Part shown: one piece after another, positions 1 through 5,268 of the stretch
Numbering within the stretch: position 1 is the stretch's first letter
Layout of the letters: every line of letters starts with the position of its first letter
From: Chloroflexota bacterium
GTDB lineage: Bacteria > Chloroflexota > Limnocylindria > Limnocylindrales > CSP1-4
NCBI GenBank assembly: GCA_015661135.1
Contig: JACVXW010000098.1
Location: forward strand, 1-5,607
Reading direction: 5' to 3'
Length of the DNA stretch: 5,607 bases
Translations under genes and position numbers: made by a program
Notes under the pieces: generated by a model
Database searches by the model: none
The model's input: the letters and a program-made list of their open reading frames with translations, nothing else
What the model was told of the DNA's origin: nothing

Positions 1-633
1 GGGCCACTCTTCGACGATCCCGAGTTGAGCGACCTCGTTGCCGACGGCTTTCCCATCGTCGTCCAGGGCCACCAGCCCGGACTGGCGGCGCCGAGCGTCG
101 ACATCGACAACGACGCCAGCGCGCGCCTGGCGGTCAACCACCTGATCGAGGTCGGCCATCGGCGCATCGCCTGCGTCACCAACGCCCCACTGGCATACAC
201 GGCGGCGGCCGATCGGCTGGCCGGCTACCGCGAAGCTCTCGCCGACGCGGGGCTGGTGGCGGACACGCGACTGGTGGCCGAGGGCGCATTCGATGCCGCG
301 AGCGGGCATCGGGCGATGGCCGCCATCCTCGCCCGCGGCGAGGTCGACGCGGTCTTCGTGGCCAGTGACGTCGTCGCCCTCGGGGCCATAAGCGCGCTCC
401 GAGAAGCAGGCCGCCAGGTTCCCGATGATGTCTCGCTCATCGGCTTCGACGACATTCCCCTGGCCACCTTCTTCGACCCGCCCCTGACCACGGTCCGGAC
501 ACCGGCCTACGAGCTCGGGATGGCCGCCGGCACTGCCCTCCTGGACAGCATCGCCGGACGCGACGTGCCCCTCCGAACGCTCCTCGCCACGCAATTGGCC
601 ATTCGATCCTCGACCGTGCCGCGGGCGCGCTGA
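1..633 (+). CDS. LacI/GalR-family transcriptional regulator, C-terminal part (5' end outside window)
   Basis: The frame is open from base 1 and ends with TGA at 631-633, giving 210 visible residues. The TTG at 25 is not a true start, because homologous sequence continues upstream of it. The visible part is the effector-binding and dimerisation core (periplasmic-binding-protein-like fold). Landmarks are the VDIDNDASARLAVNHLIEVGH segment, where the family has a conserved D-N near the N-subdomain/C-subdomain crossover, then GHRRIACVT, the DAVFVASDVVALGAISALRE strand-helix, the SLIGFDDIPLATFFDPPLTTV signature and a final IRSSTVPRAR tail. The DNA-binding head is off the left edge, so neither operator nor start can be judged. 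It points toward the second LacI gene and is probably the regulator of genes to the left. Its sugar ligand cannot be told from the sequence. Confidence 0.93.
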   Translation, partial: GPLFDDPELSDLVADGFPIVVQGHQPGLAAPSVDIDNDASARLAVNHLIEVGHRRIACVTNAPLAYTAAADRLAGYREALADAGLVADTRLVAEGAFDAASGHRAMAAILARGEVDAVFVASDVVALGAISALREAGRQVPDDVSLIGFDDIPLATFFDPPLTTVRTPAYELGMAAGTALLDSIAGRDVPLRTLLATQLAIRSSTVPRAR

Positions 634-711
634 GCGATGAGGAAGGCCATGATCACACTGGCTGGCTTCGCAGCGCCATCGCGGGCCGTCTCGAGCGTGC
701 GCCACGCGGTG

Positions 712-1719
712 TCAGGCGCCGGCTGGTACGCGCCCGCTCGTGGAGCGGGCGACGAGCTCCAGGGCAGCTTCGATCCGGATGGGACCGGCCAATCCACCCG
801 TCGTGATCCGGTGGAGGAGCTCAACGGCTTGTCGACCAGTCTCGGTGAGGCCCTGTCGGACGGTACTCAGACCCAACGGTTCGGCGAGCTCAAGGTCGTC
901 GTAACCAATCACCGACAGTTCGCCTGGCACATCGAAGCCGAGCGTTCGCGCGGCCGATATGACGCCAATGGCCTGCGTGTCGCTCGCCGCGACGATTGCC
1001 GTCGGGCGCCCCGGGCCCCGGAGGAGGTCAGCGGCGAGCTCCGCCGCTTGCCCTTGGCCGTGCTCTCCGACGCGGACCAGCGCGGGGTCCCAGGCCAAGC
1101 CCCGCTCCTCGAGGGCGAGACGAACACCGATGCTCCGCAGGCGACTCGACCAGAAGCCGAGCGGCAAGCGCGGGGCATCGCCCACGAACCCGATCCGCCG
1201 ATGACCGAGGTCCAGAAGGTGGCGAGCGGCCAGCCGTCCCCCGTGGATGTCGTTGCTGACGACGCGCGAGAAAGATCGATGATGTGCGTCGAGGAGCACC
1301 GTTGGCGGTCCTACTTCAAGGAGTCGCTGGGCGGCGTCATGGGGCATGGGCAGCGAGACGATGACCAGGCCGTCATGTCCCTGCTCTGGGAGGACTCGGA
1401 GGAGCGACTCGCGGCGCTCGACGGACTCCACGTTGTACATGACCATCGAGCTGCCGGACGCGGCCACGACGGCCTCAATCCCTCGGACGCGCTCGACTAC
1501 GCCGGGCCGCGTCAGAAACGGCACCACGACCCCGATGGTGTCCGTTCGACCACGGACCAGATTGCGGGCGCTCGCGTTCGGAACGAACCCAAAGTCCGCC
1601 ATGACCCGCAGGACGTTTGCCCTCGTCTCCGGGCTCACATTGGGACTCTCGTTCAGCACCCGGCTCACCGTGGCCACGCCGACTCCAGCGACCCGAGCGA
1701 CATCCTTGATCGTAGCCAT
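712..1719 (-). CDS. LacI-family transcriptional repressor, complete; likely local regulator of the divergent sugar transporter
   Basis: This encodes 335 residues, the usual length for the family. The frame extends upstream to 1941, but the ATG at 1719-1717 is chosen because the protein then opens with MATIKDVARVAGVGVATVSR, the canonical LacI helix-turn-helix start; residues 5-24 form the helix-turn-helix with VATVSRVLN as recognition helix. The hinge helix is around NASARNLVRGRT (48-59), with L54 in the place of the minor-groove leucine. The effector domain follows from IGVVVP (62-67), with SNDIHGGRLAARHLLDLGHRRIGFVG (155-180), AIVAASDTQAIGVISAA and the SVIGYDDLELAEPLG signature (269-283). 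The nearest purine-rich stretch upstream (AGGGAG) is about 15 nt from the ATG, which is long for a Shine-Dalgarno site. It is divergent from the binding-protein gene, with a LacI-type palindrome between them. It therefore probably represses that operon and itself. The inducer is unknown; an oligosaccharide or alpha-glucoside is a guess from the neighbours. Confidence 0.95.
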   Translation of the reverse strand: MATIKDVARVAGVGVATVSRVLNESPNVSPETRANVLRVMADFGFVPNASARNLVRGRTDTIGVVVPFLTRPGVVERVRGIEAVVAASGSSMVMYNVESVERRESLLRVLPEQGHDGLVIVSLPMPHDAAQRLLEVGPPTVLLDAHHRSFSRVVSNDIHGGRLAARHLLDLGHRRIGFVGDAPRLPLGFWSSRLRSIGVRLALEERGLAWDPALVRVGEHGQGQAAELAADLLRGPGRPTAIVAASDTQAIGVISAARTLGFDVPGELSVIGYDDLELAEPLGLSTVRQGLTETGRQAVELLHRITTGGLAGPIRIEAALELVARSTSGRVPAGA

Positions 1720-1744
1720 CGGACGTCGACAGTACTCCCTGACG

Positions 1745-1766
1745 ATCGCTATCTCTTGACAGCGAT
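1745..1766. promoter_or_regulatory. 22-bp interrupted dyad, possible second operator or leader hairpin
   Basis: The arms ATCGCT (1745-1750) and AGCGAT (1761-1766) are exact reverse complements. Inside them the symmetry continues with one mismatch (1751/1760), then T-A and C-G pairs (1752-1753 with 1758-1759). This gives 8 of 9 paired positions around a four-base centre (1754-1757). The centre lies 40 bp, close to four helical turns, from the centre of the main operator, and it covers the TTGACA box. On the minus strand it would lie around the start of the repressor transcript. The half-site differs from TGGAAAC, so it may bind a different protein or act as an RNA hairpin. Confidence 0.45.
1756..1761 (+). 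promoter_or_regulatory. Candidate -35 box (TTGACA) for the transporter operon
   Basis: This is an exact match to the sigma-70-type -35 consensus on the plus strand, 108 bases before the binding-protein start codon. The -10 position at a 16-18 base spacing (about 1778-1785) is GC-rich and does not resemble TATAAT, so the promoter is only partly supported. If it is used, the transcription start would fall at about 1790-1795, inside the LacI-type palindrome, which is a classical repression geometry. A chance hexamer cannot be excluded. Confidence 0.35.
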
Positions 1767-1794
1767 GGTAGCGTATCCACCGAAGTCGTGGAAA
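1765..1794 (-). promoter_or_regulatory. Candidate promoter of the LacI-family repressor gene
   Basis: Read on the minus strand, TTTCCA (1794-1789) could serve as a -35 box and TACCAT (1770-1765) as a -10 box with an 18-base spacer. Each matches four of six consensus bases. The -35 element lies inside the LacI-type operator, so bound repressor would block its own promoter. The match is modest and the call depends on the context. Confidence 0.3.
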
Positions 1795-1802
1795 CGGTTC
1801 CA
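1789..1802. promoter_or_regulatory. LacI-family operator, TGGAAACGGTTCCA
   Basis: This is a 14-bp palindrome centred on CG at 1795/1796, with six of seven base pairs symmetric; only A1794/G1797 breaks it. The form TGGAAACG|nTTCCA matches the even-centred CpG palindrome bound by many LacI/GalR-family repressors. It lies in the gap between a LacI-family gene and the transporter genes it diverges from, 80 bases before the GTG start and 70 bases from the repressor ATG. It is very probably the site through which the minus-strand repressor controls both directions. Confidence 0.8.
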
Positions 1803-1808
1803 AGAGGT

Positions 1809-1832
1809 CGAAAAGGCGCCGGTTTTCGGCGC
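1809..1832 (+). promoter_or_regulatory. Two overlapping, mutually exclusive dyads in the binding-protein leader
   Basis: CGAAAA (1809-1814) is complementary to TTTTCG (1823-1828) across eight bases. GCGCCG (1816-1821) is complementary to CGGCGC (1827-1832) across the five-base loop GTTTT. The two pairings share bases 1827-1828 and the second arm of one lies in the loop of the other, so they cannot coexist. The element sits between the LacI-type operator and the ribosome-binding site. It could be an extra protein-binding dyad or a small leader hairpin. It may also be chance in GC-rich DNA. Confidence 0.3.
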
Positions 1833-1854
1833 GTCGATTCGATGAGGCATATCG

Positions 1855-1860
1855 AGGAGG
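1855..1860 (+). promoter_or_regulatory. Ribosome-binding site that fixes the GTG start of the binding protein
   Basis: AGGAGG is followed by an eight-base spacer to GTG at 1869-1871. It selects this start over the in-frame ATGs at 1788 and 1842. The ATG at 1788 would begin almost on the operator and lead with charged sequence ahead of the signal peptide. Confidence 0.85.
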
Positions 1861-1868
1861 AGAAGCGC

Positions 1869-3200
1869 GTGAGACGAATTGTGATGGCCATTGCAACTGC
1901 GGCGATCGTCGTCGCGGCGTGCACGGGCGCCGCGACGCCACAACCTACCGGCGGGCCGACGGTCGGCCCGGGTGAGTCCCCGACACCGGTGCCGACCGAG
2001 GCGTCCCTCGTCGGGACGAAGGTCGAGGTCTTTGGCGCCTTCAGGGGCGACGAGGGAATCCGCTTCGAAGAGTCCTTCAAGGCCTTCGAGGACGCGACCG
2101 GCGTCGACGTCCTGTACAGCGGCTCCGACCAGTTCGAGACGCTCGTGAACACGCGCGCCGAAGCCGGCAACCCGCCGGACATCGCCGCATTCCCGCAGCC
2201 GGGCGGCATGCGCCGTCTGGCGGCGGAGGGATTCCTCATCCCCCTCCCCCAGGACATCATCGATGCGATCGATGCCAACTACGGGCCGGGGTGGATGGAG
2301 ACCGGCACGGGCGACGACGGAAACGTCTACGGCGTCTTCCATCGAGTCAACATCAAGAGCCTCGTCTTCTACCCGAAGAAGGCATTCGAGGCGGCCGGCT
2401 ACACCGCGCCCACCACGTGGGACGAGCTCACGGCCCTCGCTGCCGAGATCAAGGCGGCAGGCTCGTCACCATGGTGCGTCACCATGGAGAGCGGCGGCGC
2501 CACCGGTTGGGTCGCGACCGACTGGGTGGAAGACATCATGCTGCGCACGGCTGGTCCGGAGACCTACGACAAGTGGGTCACCCACCAGATCCCGTTCAAC
2601 GACCCCTCCGTCAAGGAGGCCATCGAGACGCTGGGCAGCATCTGGCTCGACCAGACGCAGGTCTACGGTGGCACCACCAATATCCTCGCGACCTTCTTCG
2701 GCGAAGCGGGAACGCCGATGTTCGACAATCCGCCGAAGTGCTGGCTCCTCAAGCAGGGCAGCTTCATCACCGGGTTCTTCCCAGACGCCGTCAAGGCGGA
2801 CCTGGACAATGAGGTCGGGAGTTTTGCGTTCCCATCGGTCGATCCGCAATTCGGTACCCCCGCCCTCGGCGGTGGTGACCAGTTCGTCATGTTCAGTGAT
2901 CGTCCCGAGGTCAGGGCGTTCCTCGCCTACCTGACCACCGGCGCCTCGGGTAGCACCTGGGCCGCCGCGGGTGGCGCACTGTTCCCCCACAAGGACCAGG
3001 ACCTGGGTGCTTACGCAAGCGCCCTCGACCGGGCCGCCGCCGAGCAGCTCCTCGCGGCCGACTCGTTCCGCTTCGACGGCTCGGACCTTATGCCGGCTGC
3101 CGTCGGCGCCGGTACGTTCTGGAAGGGCATGGTCGACTACGTGAGCGGCACGAAGGACCTCGACACGGTCCTCGATGAGATCGAGGCGAGCTGGCCGTAA
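1869..3200 (+). CDS. Carbohydrate ABC transporter solute-binding lipoprotein (family 1, AglE-like)
   Basis: This encodes 443 residues from GTG, preceded by AGGAGG at an eight-base spacing. The start gives a compact lipoprotein signal: MRRIVMAIATAAIVVAAC, with lipobox VAAC and lipidated C18. A Pro/Thr/Gly-rich linker (about 19-47) tethers the domain to the membrane. The mature part is a cluster-B (CUT1) solute-binding protein: KVEVFGAFRGDEG (51-63), FEESFKAFEDATGVDV (66-81), the NPPDIAAFPQPG loop (101-112), and KSLVFYPKKAFEAAGY followed by PTTWDEL (163-187). The PWCVTMESGGATGW block (201-214) and TDWVEDIMLR (217-226) are, to my knowledge, typical of alpha-glucoside-type (AglE) binding proteins. 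C203 and C291 are the only other cysteines and could form a disulfide. It captures the sugar outside the cell and delivers it to the two permeases downstream. Alpha-glucosides are a reasonable guess, but the substrate is not proven, so no symbol is given. Confidence 0.93.
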   Translation: MRRIVMAIATAAIVVAACTGAATPQPTGGPTVGPGESPTPVPTEASLVGTKVEVFGAFRGDEGIRFEESFKAFEDATGVDVLYSGSDQFETLVNTRAEAGNPPDIAAFPQPGGMRRLAAEGFLIPLPQDIIDAIDANYGPGWMETGTGDDGNVYGVFHRVNIKSLVFYPKKAFEAAGYTAPTTWDELTALAAEIKAAGSSPWCVTMESGGATGWVATDWVEDIMLRTAGPETYDKWVTHQIPFNDPSVKEAIETLGSIWLDQTQVYGGTTNILATFFGEAGTPMFDNPPKCWLLKQGSFITGFFPDAVKADLDNEVGSFAFPSVDPQFGTPALGGGDQFVMFSDRPEVRAFLAYLTTGASGSTWAAAGGALFPHKDQDLGAYASALDRAAAEQLLAADSFRFDGSDLMPAAVGAGTFWKGMVDYVSGTKDLDTVLDEIEASWP

Positions 3201-3207
3201 CTCTCGC

Positions 3208-3252
3208 GTCTGCGCCCCGGTGAGGACCCTCCACCCTCCCCGGGGCGCAGAC
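3208..3252 (+). terminator. Strong intercistronic stem-loop after the binding-protein gene
   Basis: GTCTGCGCCCCGG (3208-3220) is perfectly complementary to CCGGGGCGCAGAC (3240-3252), a 13-bp stem with 11 G-C pairs. After a T/C mismatch, GAGG (3222-3225) pairs with CCTC (3235-3238) and leaves a nine-base loop. It starts eight bases after the TAA of the binding-protein gene. The bases that follow are CCCTTAGG, not a U-run, so it is not a standard intrinsic terminator. It more likely blocks 3' exonucleases or causes partial termination. Either would give more binding protein than permease, as is usual in such operons. Confidence 0.8.
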
Positions 3253-3269
3253 CCTTAGGCGCAGGTTCG

Positions 3270-3284
3270 CTGGCCAGGGGCCGG
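3270..3284 (+). other. Small hairpin just upstream of the first permease ribosome-binding site
   Basis: CTGGCC (3270-3275) pairs with GGCCGG (3279-3284), five Watson-Crick pairs plus one T-G wobble, across the loop AGG. It ends ten bases before AGGAGG at 3295. In addition, GGCGCAG at 3258-3264 repeats the 3244-3250 sequence of the larger stem-loop, so it could replace that arm in pairing with 3210-3216. Short GC-rich stems are common by chance in this base composition. Confidence 0.3.
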
Positions 3285-3294
3285 AGCATTCGAC

Positions 3295-3300
3295 AGGAGG
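3295..3300 (+). promoter_or_regulatory. Ribosome-binding site of the first permease
   Basis: AGGAGG lies nine bases before GTG at 3310-3312 and supports that start. It means the permease gene has its own translation initiation signal rather than being coupled to the binding protein across the stem-loop. Confidence 0.8.
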
Positions 3301-3309
3301 GCAACACGG

Positions 3310-4431
3310 GTGGTCGCGAACTCTGACGCGCGGGAGCCACATCGGCCGGCATTCGTTTCCCTTATCGTCACGTCGGTTGCCCGTACCGCGGCGTCGGTAT
3401 TCGTTCCGCTGATCGCCTTTGCCGGACTCTGGCAGGGGTTCCTGTTCCTGCGCGACACGGACGCTCCCAGACCCATCGTGGCGGGCATCGCGATCGTGTG
3501 GGGCGTCGGTGGCGTGGCGCTCCTGTACGTCGTTGCGAACTGGGTCGTTGAACGGTTCCCGCGTCAATGGAGAGATCGCGTCCTGCCCTTCGTGTTCGTC
3601 GGGCCGGCAGTTGTGATCTTGTTTGCCTACCTTCTCATTCCGACCATCCTGACGCTCGTCCTATCCTTCCAGGACGGGGCCTCGAAGAACTTCGTCGGCG
3701 CGGAGAATTACATCTTCGCGGTCACCAATCCGTCGATGATCGAGGCCATTCGCAACAACGTCCTGTGGTTGGCCGTCGGCACGGGCGGGAGCGTGAGCCT
3801 CGGCCTTCTGATGGCCATTCTCGCCGACCGGGTGCCCTTCGAGCGGCTGGCCAAGGTCCTCATCTTCCTCCCGATGGCGATCTCGTTCGTCGGGGCCGGC
3901 GTCATCTGGCGCTTCGTGTACGCCTACAGGCCAGCCGGCGAGGAACAGATCGGACTCATCAATGCGATCCTCGGCGCACTTGGGATCGCGCCGCAGGGCC
4001 TGCTCCAGCTCCAGTTCTGGAACAACTTCCTGCTGATCGCGATTCTCATCTGGGCCCAGACCGGATTCGCCATGGTGATCCTGTCGGCCGCCCTGAAAGG
4101 CGTCCCCGCCGAGCTCCTCGAGGCAGCTCGCATCGACGGCGCTTCGGAGGTCAAGGTCTTCCAGAAGGTGGTGATCCCCTCGATCAGGGGCTCGATCATC
4201 ACCGTGTCCACGACGATCGCCATCCTGACCTTGAAGATCTACGACATCGTGACCACGATGACCAACGGCAACTTCGGGACCGAGGTGATCGCGACACTCC
4301 AGTTCAAGCAGTCCTTCACCTTCTTCGACTACGGCAAGGGCGCCGCATTGGCGATCATTCTCCTGGTCGCGGTGATGCCGGTCATCTGGTACAACCTGCG
4401 CCGCTTCCGCGGGCAGGAGGGTTTCCGATGA
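3310..4431 (+). CDS. Carbohydrate ABC transporter permease, MalF/AglF type
   Basis: This encodes 373 residues from GTG, with AGGAGG nine bases upstream. It is an inner-membrane channel subunit of a CUT1 importer. About eight hydrophobic segments are visible: roughly 28-47, 56-80, 92-119, 150-171, 183-204, 238-262, 295-314 and 345-362. The last six are the usual permease core; the first two are an N-terminal extension, which I believe is found in AglF-type members. The cytoplasmic EAA loop that docks the ATPase is intact: E271-A-A-x3-G277, nine residues, then V-V-I-P ending at P290. The PFVFVGPAVVILFAYLLIP segment opens the core as in other MalF-like proteins. It should pair with the next gene product, whose ATG overlaps this stop codon as ATGA, a sign of coupled translation and fixed stoichiometry. 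The substrate would be that of the upstream binding protein. Confidence 0.94.
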   Translation: MVANSDAREPHRPAFVSLIVTSVARTAASVFVPLIAFAGLWQGFLFLRDTDAPRPIVAGIAIVWGVGGVALLYVVANWVVERFPRQWRDRVLPFVFVGPAVVILFAYLLIPTILTLVLSFQDGASKNFVGAENYIFAVTNPSMIEAIRNNVLWLAVGTGGSVSLGLLMAILADRVPFERLAKVLIFLPMAISFVGAGVIWRFVYAYRPAGEEQIGLINAILGALGIAPQGLLQLQFWNNFLLIAILIWAQTGFAMVILSAALKGVPAELLEAARIDGASEVKVFQKVVIPSIRGSIITVSTTIAILTLKIYDIVTTMTNGNFGTEVIATLQFKQSFTFFDYGKGAALAIILLVAVMPVIWYNLRRFRGQEGFR

Positions 4432-5267
4432 AGGGCTCGCTCGCGTCGCGCCTCCTGATCATCCTGGCGGTCCTCATCCTTGTTGCGATCTGGACGATCC
4501 CGACCCTCGGCTTGCTGATCACCTCGTTTCGCGAGCGCGACGTGATGACGACGAGCGGCTGGTGGTCGGTCTTTGCCGATCCCGCGGGTGCCGGCTGGAC
4601 GACGGCAAACTACGCGACGGTCCTCAATGAGCAGACCGGAATCGCGATTGCCTTCATCAACAGCCTGACCGTCACCATCCCCGCCGTCGTCATCCCGATC
4701 CTGGTGGCGGCCTTTGCGGCCTACGGCTTCGCCTGGATGCGATTCTCGGGCCGCAAGGTGCTCTTCGCGATCATCATCATGCTCCTCGTCGTCCCGATCC
4801 AGATCGCCCTGATCCCGGTTCTGAAGGGCTATCTTGCCCTCGACCTGAACGGGACCTACCTGGCGATGTGGTTGGCGCACACCGGATTCGGGCTGGCCCT
4901 GGCCACATACCTTCTCCACAACTACATCAGCGAGCTGCCGCGGGACATCCTGGAATCGGCATTCATCGACGGCGCGTCCCATTTCACGACATTCACCCGG
5001 CTGATCCTGCCGCTGTCCGTGCCGGCGCTCGCGTCGTTCGCGATCTTCCAGTTCCTGTGGGTCTGGAACGACTTGCTCGTCGCACAGACGTTCCTCGGAA
5101 CGCAGAAGGAGGTCGCCGTCATCACCTCTGCGCTGCTCAACCTTATCGGGACGCGCGCCGAGGCATGGCACCTCCTGACGGCCGGGGCGTTTGTCTCCAT
5201 GGTTCTGCCGCTCGCGGGACGCGCTCCGGGCTCGGGCGAAGCCGAGGGTCGATTCATTGAGGGGTGA
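4428..5267 (+). CDS. Carbohydrate ABC transporter permease, MalG/AglG type, with atypical C-terminus
   Basis: This encodes 279 residues from ATG at 4428, with AGGAGG (4415-4420) seven bases upstream and a four-base overlap with the preceding permease. It is the second membrane subunit of the importer. Hydrophobic segments lie at about 8-32, 75-102, 109-133, 145-164, 196-212 and 247-262. The core is typical of MalG: SLASRLLIILAVLILVAIWT at the N-terminus, FINSLTVTIPAVVIPILVAAFAAYGFAW, and the EAA loop as E176-S-A-x3-G182, nine residues, then L-I-L-P ending at P195, followed by FQFLWVWNDLLVA. RAEAWHLLTAGAFVSMVLPL matches the start of the last helix. Family members then normally continue with a phenylalanine-rich VFFALQRYFVRG-like stretch and an AGSVKG-like end. 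Here residues 263-279 read GRAPGSGEAEGRFIEG instead, which is hydrophilic and lacks the terminal AG-x-VKG. A frameshift or a replaced tail is possible; the rest of the gene looks intact. Confidence 0.9.
   Translation: MKGSLASRLLIILAVLILVAIWTIPTLGLLITSFRERDVMTTSGWWSVFADPAGAGWTTANYATVLNEQTGIAIAFINSLTVTIPAVVIPILVAAFAAYGFAWMRFSGRKVLFAIIIMLLVVPIQIALIPVLKGYLALDLNGTYLAMWLAHTGFGLALATYLLHNYISELPRDILESAFIDGASHFTTFTRLILPLSVPALASFAIFQFLWVWNDLLVAQTFLGTQKEVAVITSALLNLIGTRAEAWHLLTAGAFVSMVLPLAGRAPGSGEAEGRFIEG
5259..5264 (+). promoter_or_regulatory. Ribosome-binding site of the kinase gene, inside the permease 3' end
   Basis: GAGGGG lies in the last permease codons, four bases before GTG at 5269. The spacing is a little short. 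GTG at 5278 in the same frame is an alternative with a 13-base spacing. The arrangement implies translational coupling to the permease. Confidence 0.5.
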
Positions 5268-5268
5268 C

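Noticed and set aside
661..674. Possible hairpin GCTG/CAGC between the convergent regulators
   Set aside because: The stem is only four base pairs and has no U-run, so it cannot be supported as a bidirectional terminator.
637..1845. Long plus-strand open frame (402 codons) opposite the complete LacI gene
   Set aside because: Its translation is Arg/Asp/Pro-rich without any recognisable domain, and it is exactly antisense to a clear LacI-family protein. Long shadow frames are expected in GC-rich coding DNA.
1788..1868. Earlier ATG starts (1788, 1842) for the binding protein
   Set aside because: They add charged residues before the signal peptide and lack a well-spaced Shine-Dalgarno site. GTG 1869 has AGGAGG at eight bases and gives a standard lipoprotein leader.
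1475..2342. Minus-strand frames covering the control region and the start of the binding-protein gene
   Set aside because: They run through the operator region and the lipoprotein signal in antisense and have no domain or ribosome-binding support.
2263..2934. Plus-strand open frame inside the binding-protein gene, rich in Ser/Arg/Thr
   Set aside because: It is an out-of-frame shadow of the binding protein with low-complexity composition and no start signals.
3567..4427. Upstream extension of the second permease frame from ATG 3567
   Set aside because: The extra segment overlaps the first permease in another frame and reads as Arg/Asp/His-rich nonsense. AGGAGG before ATG 4428 and homology fix the true start.
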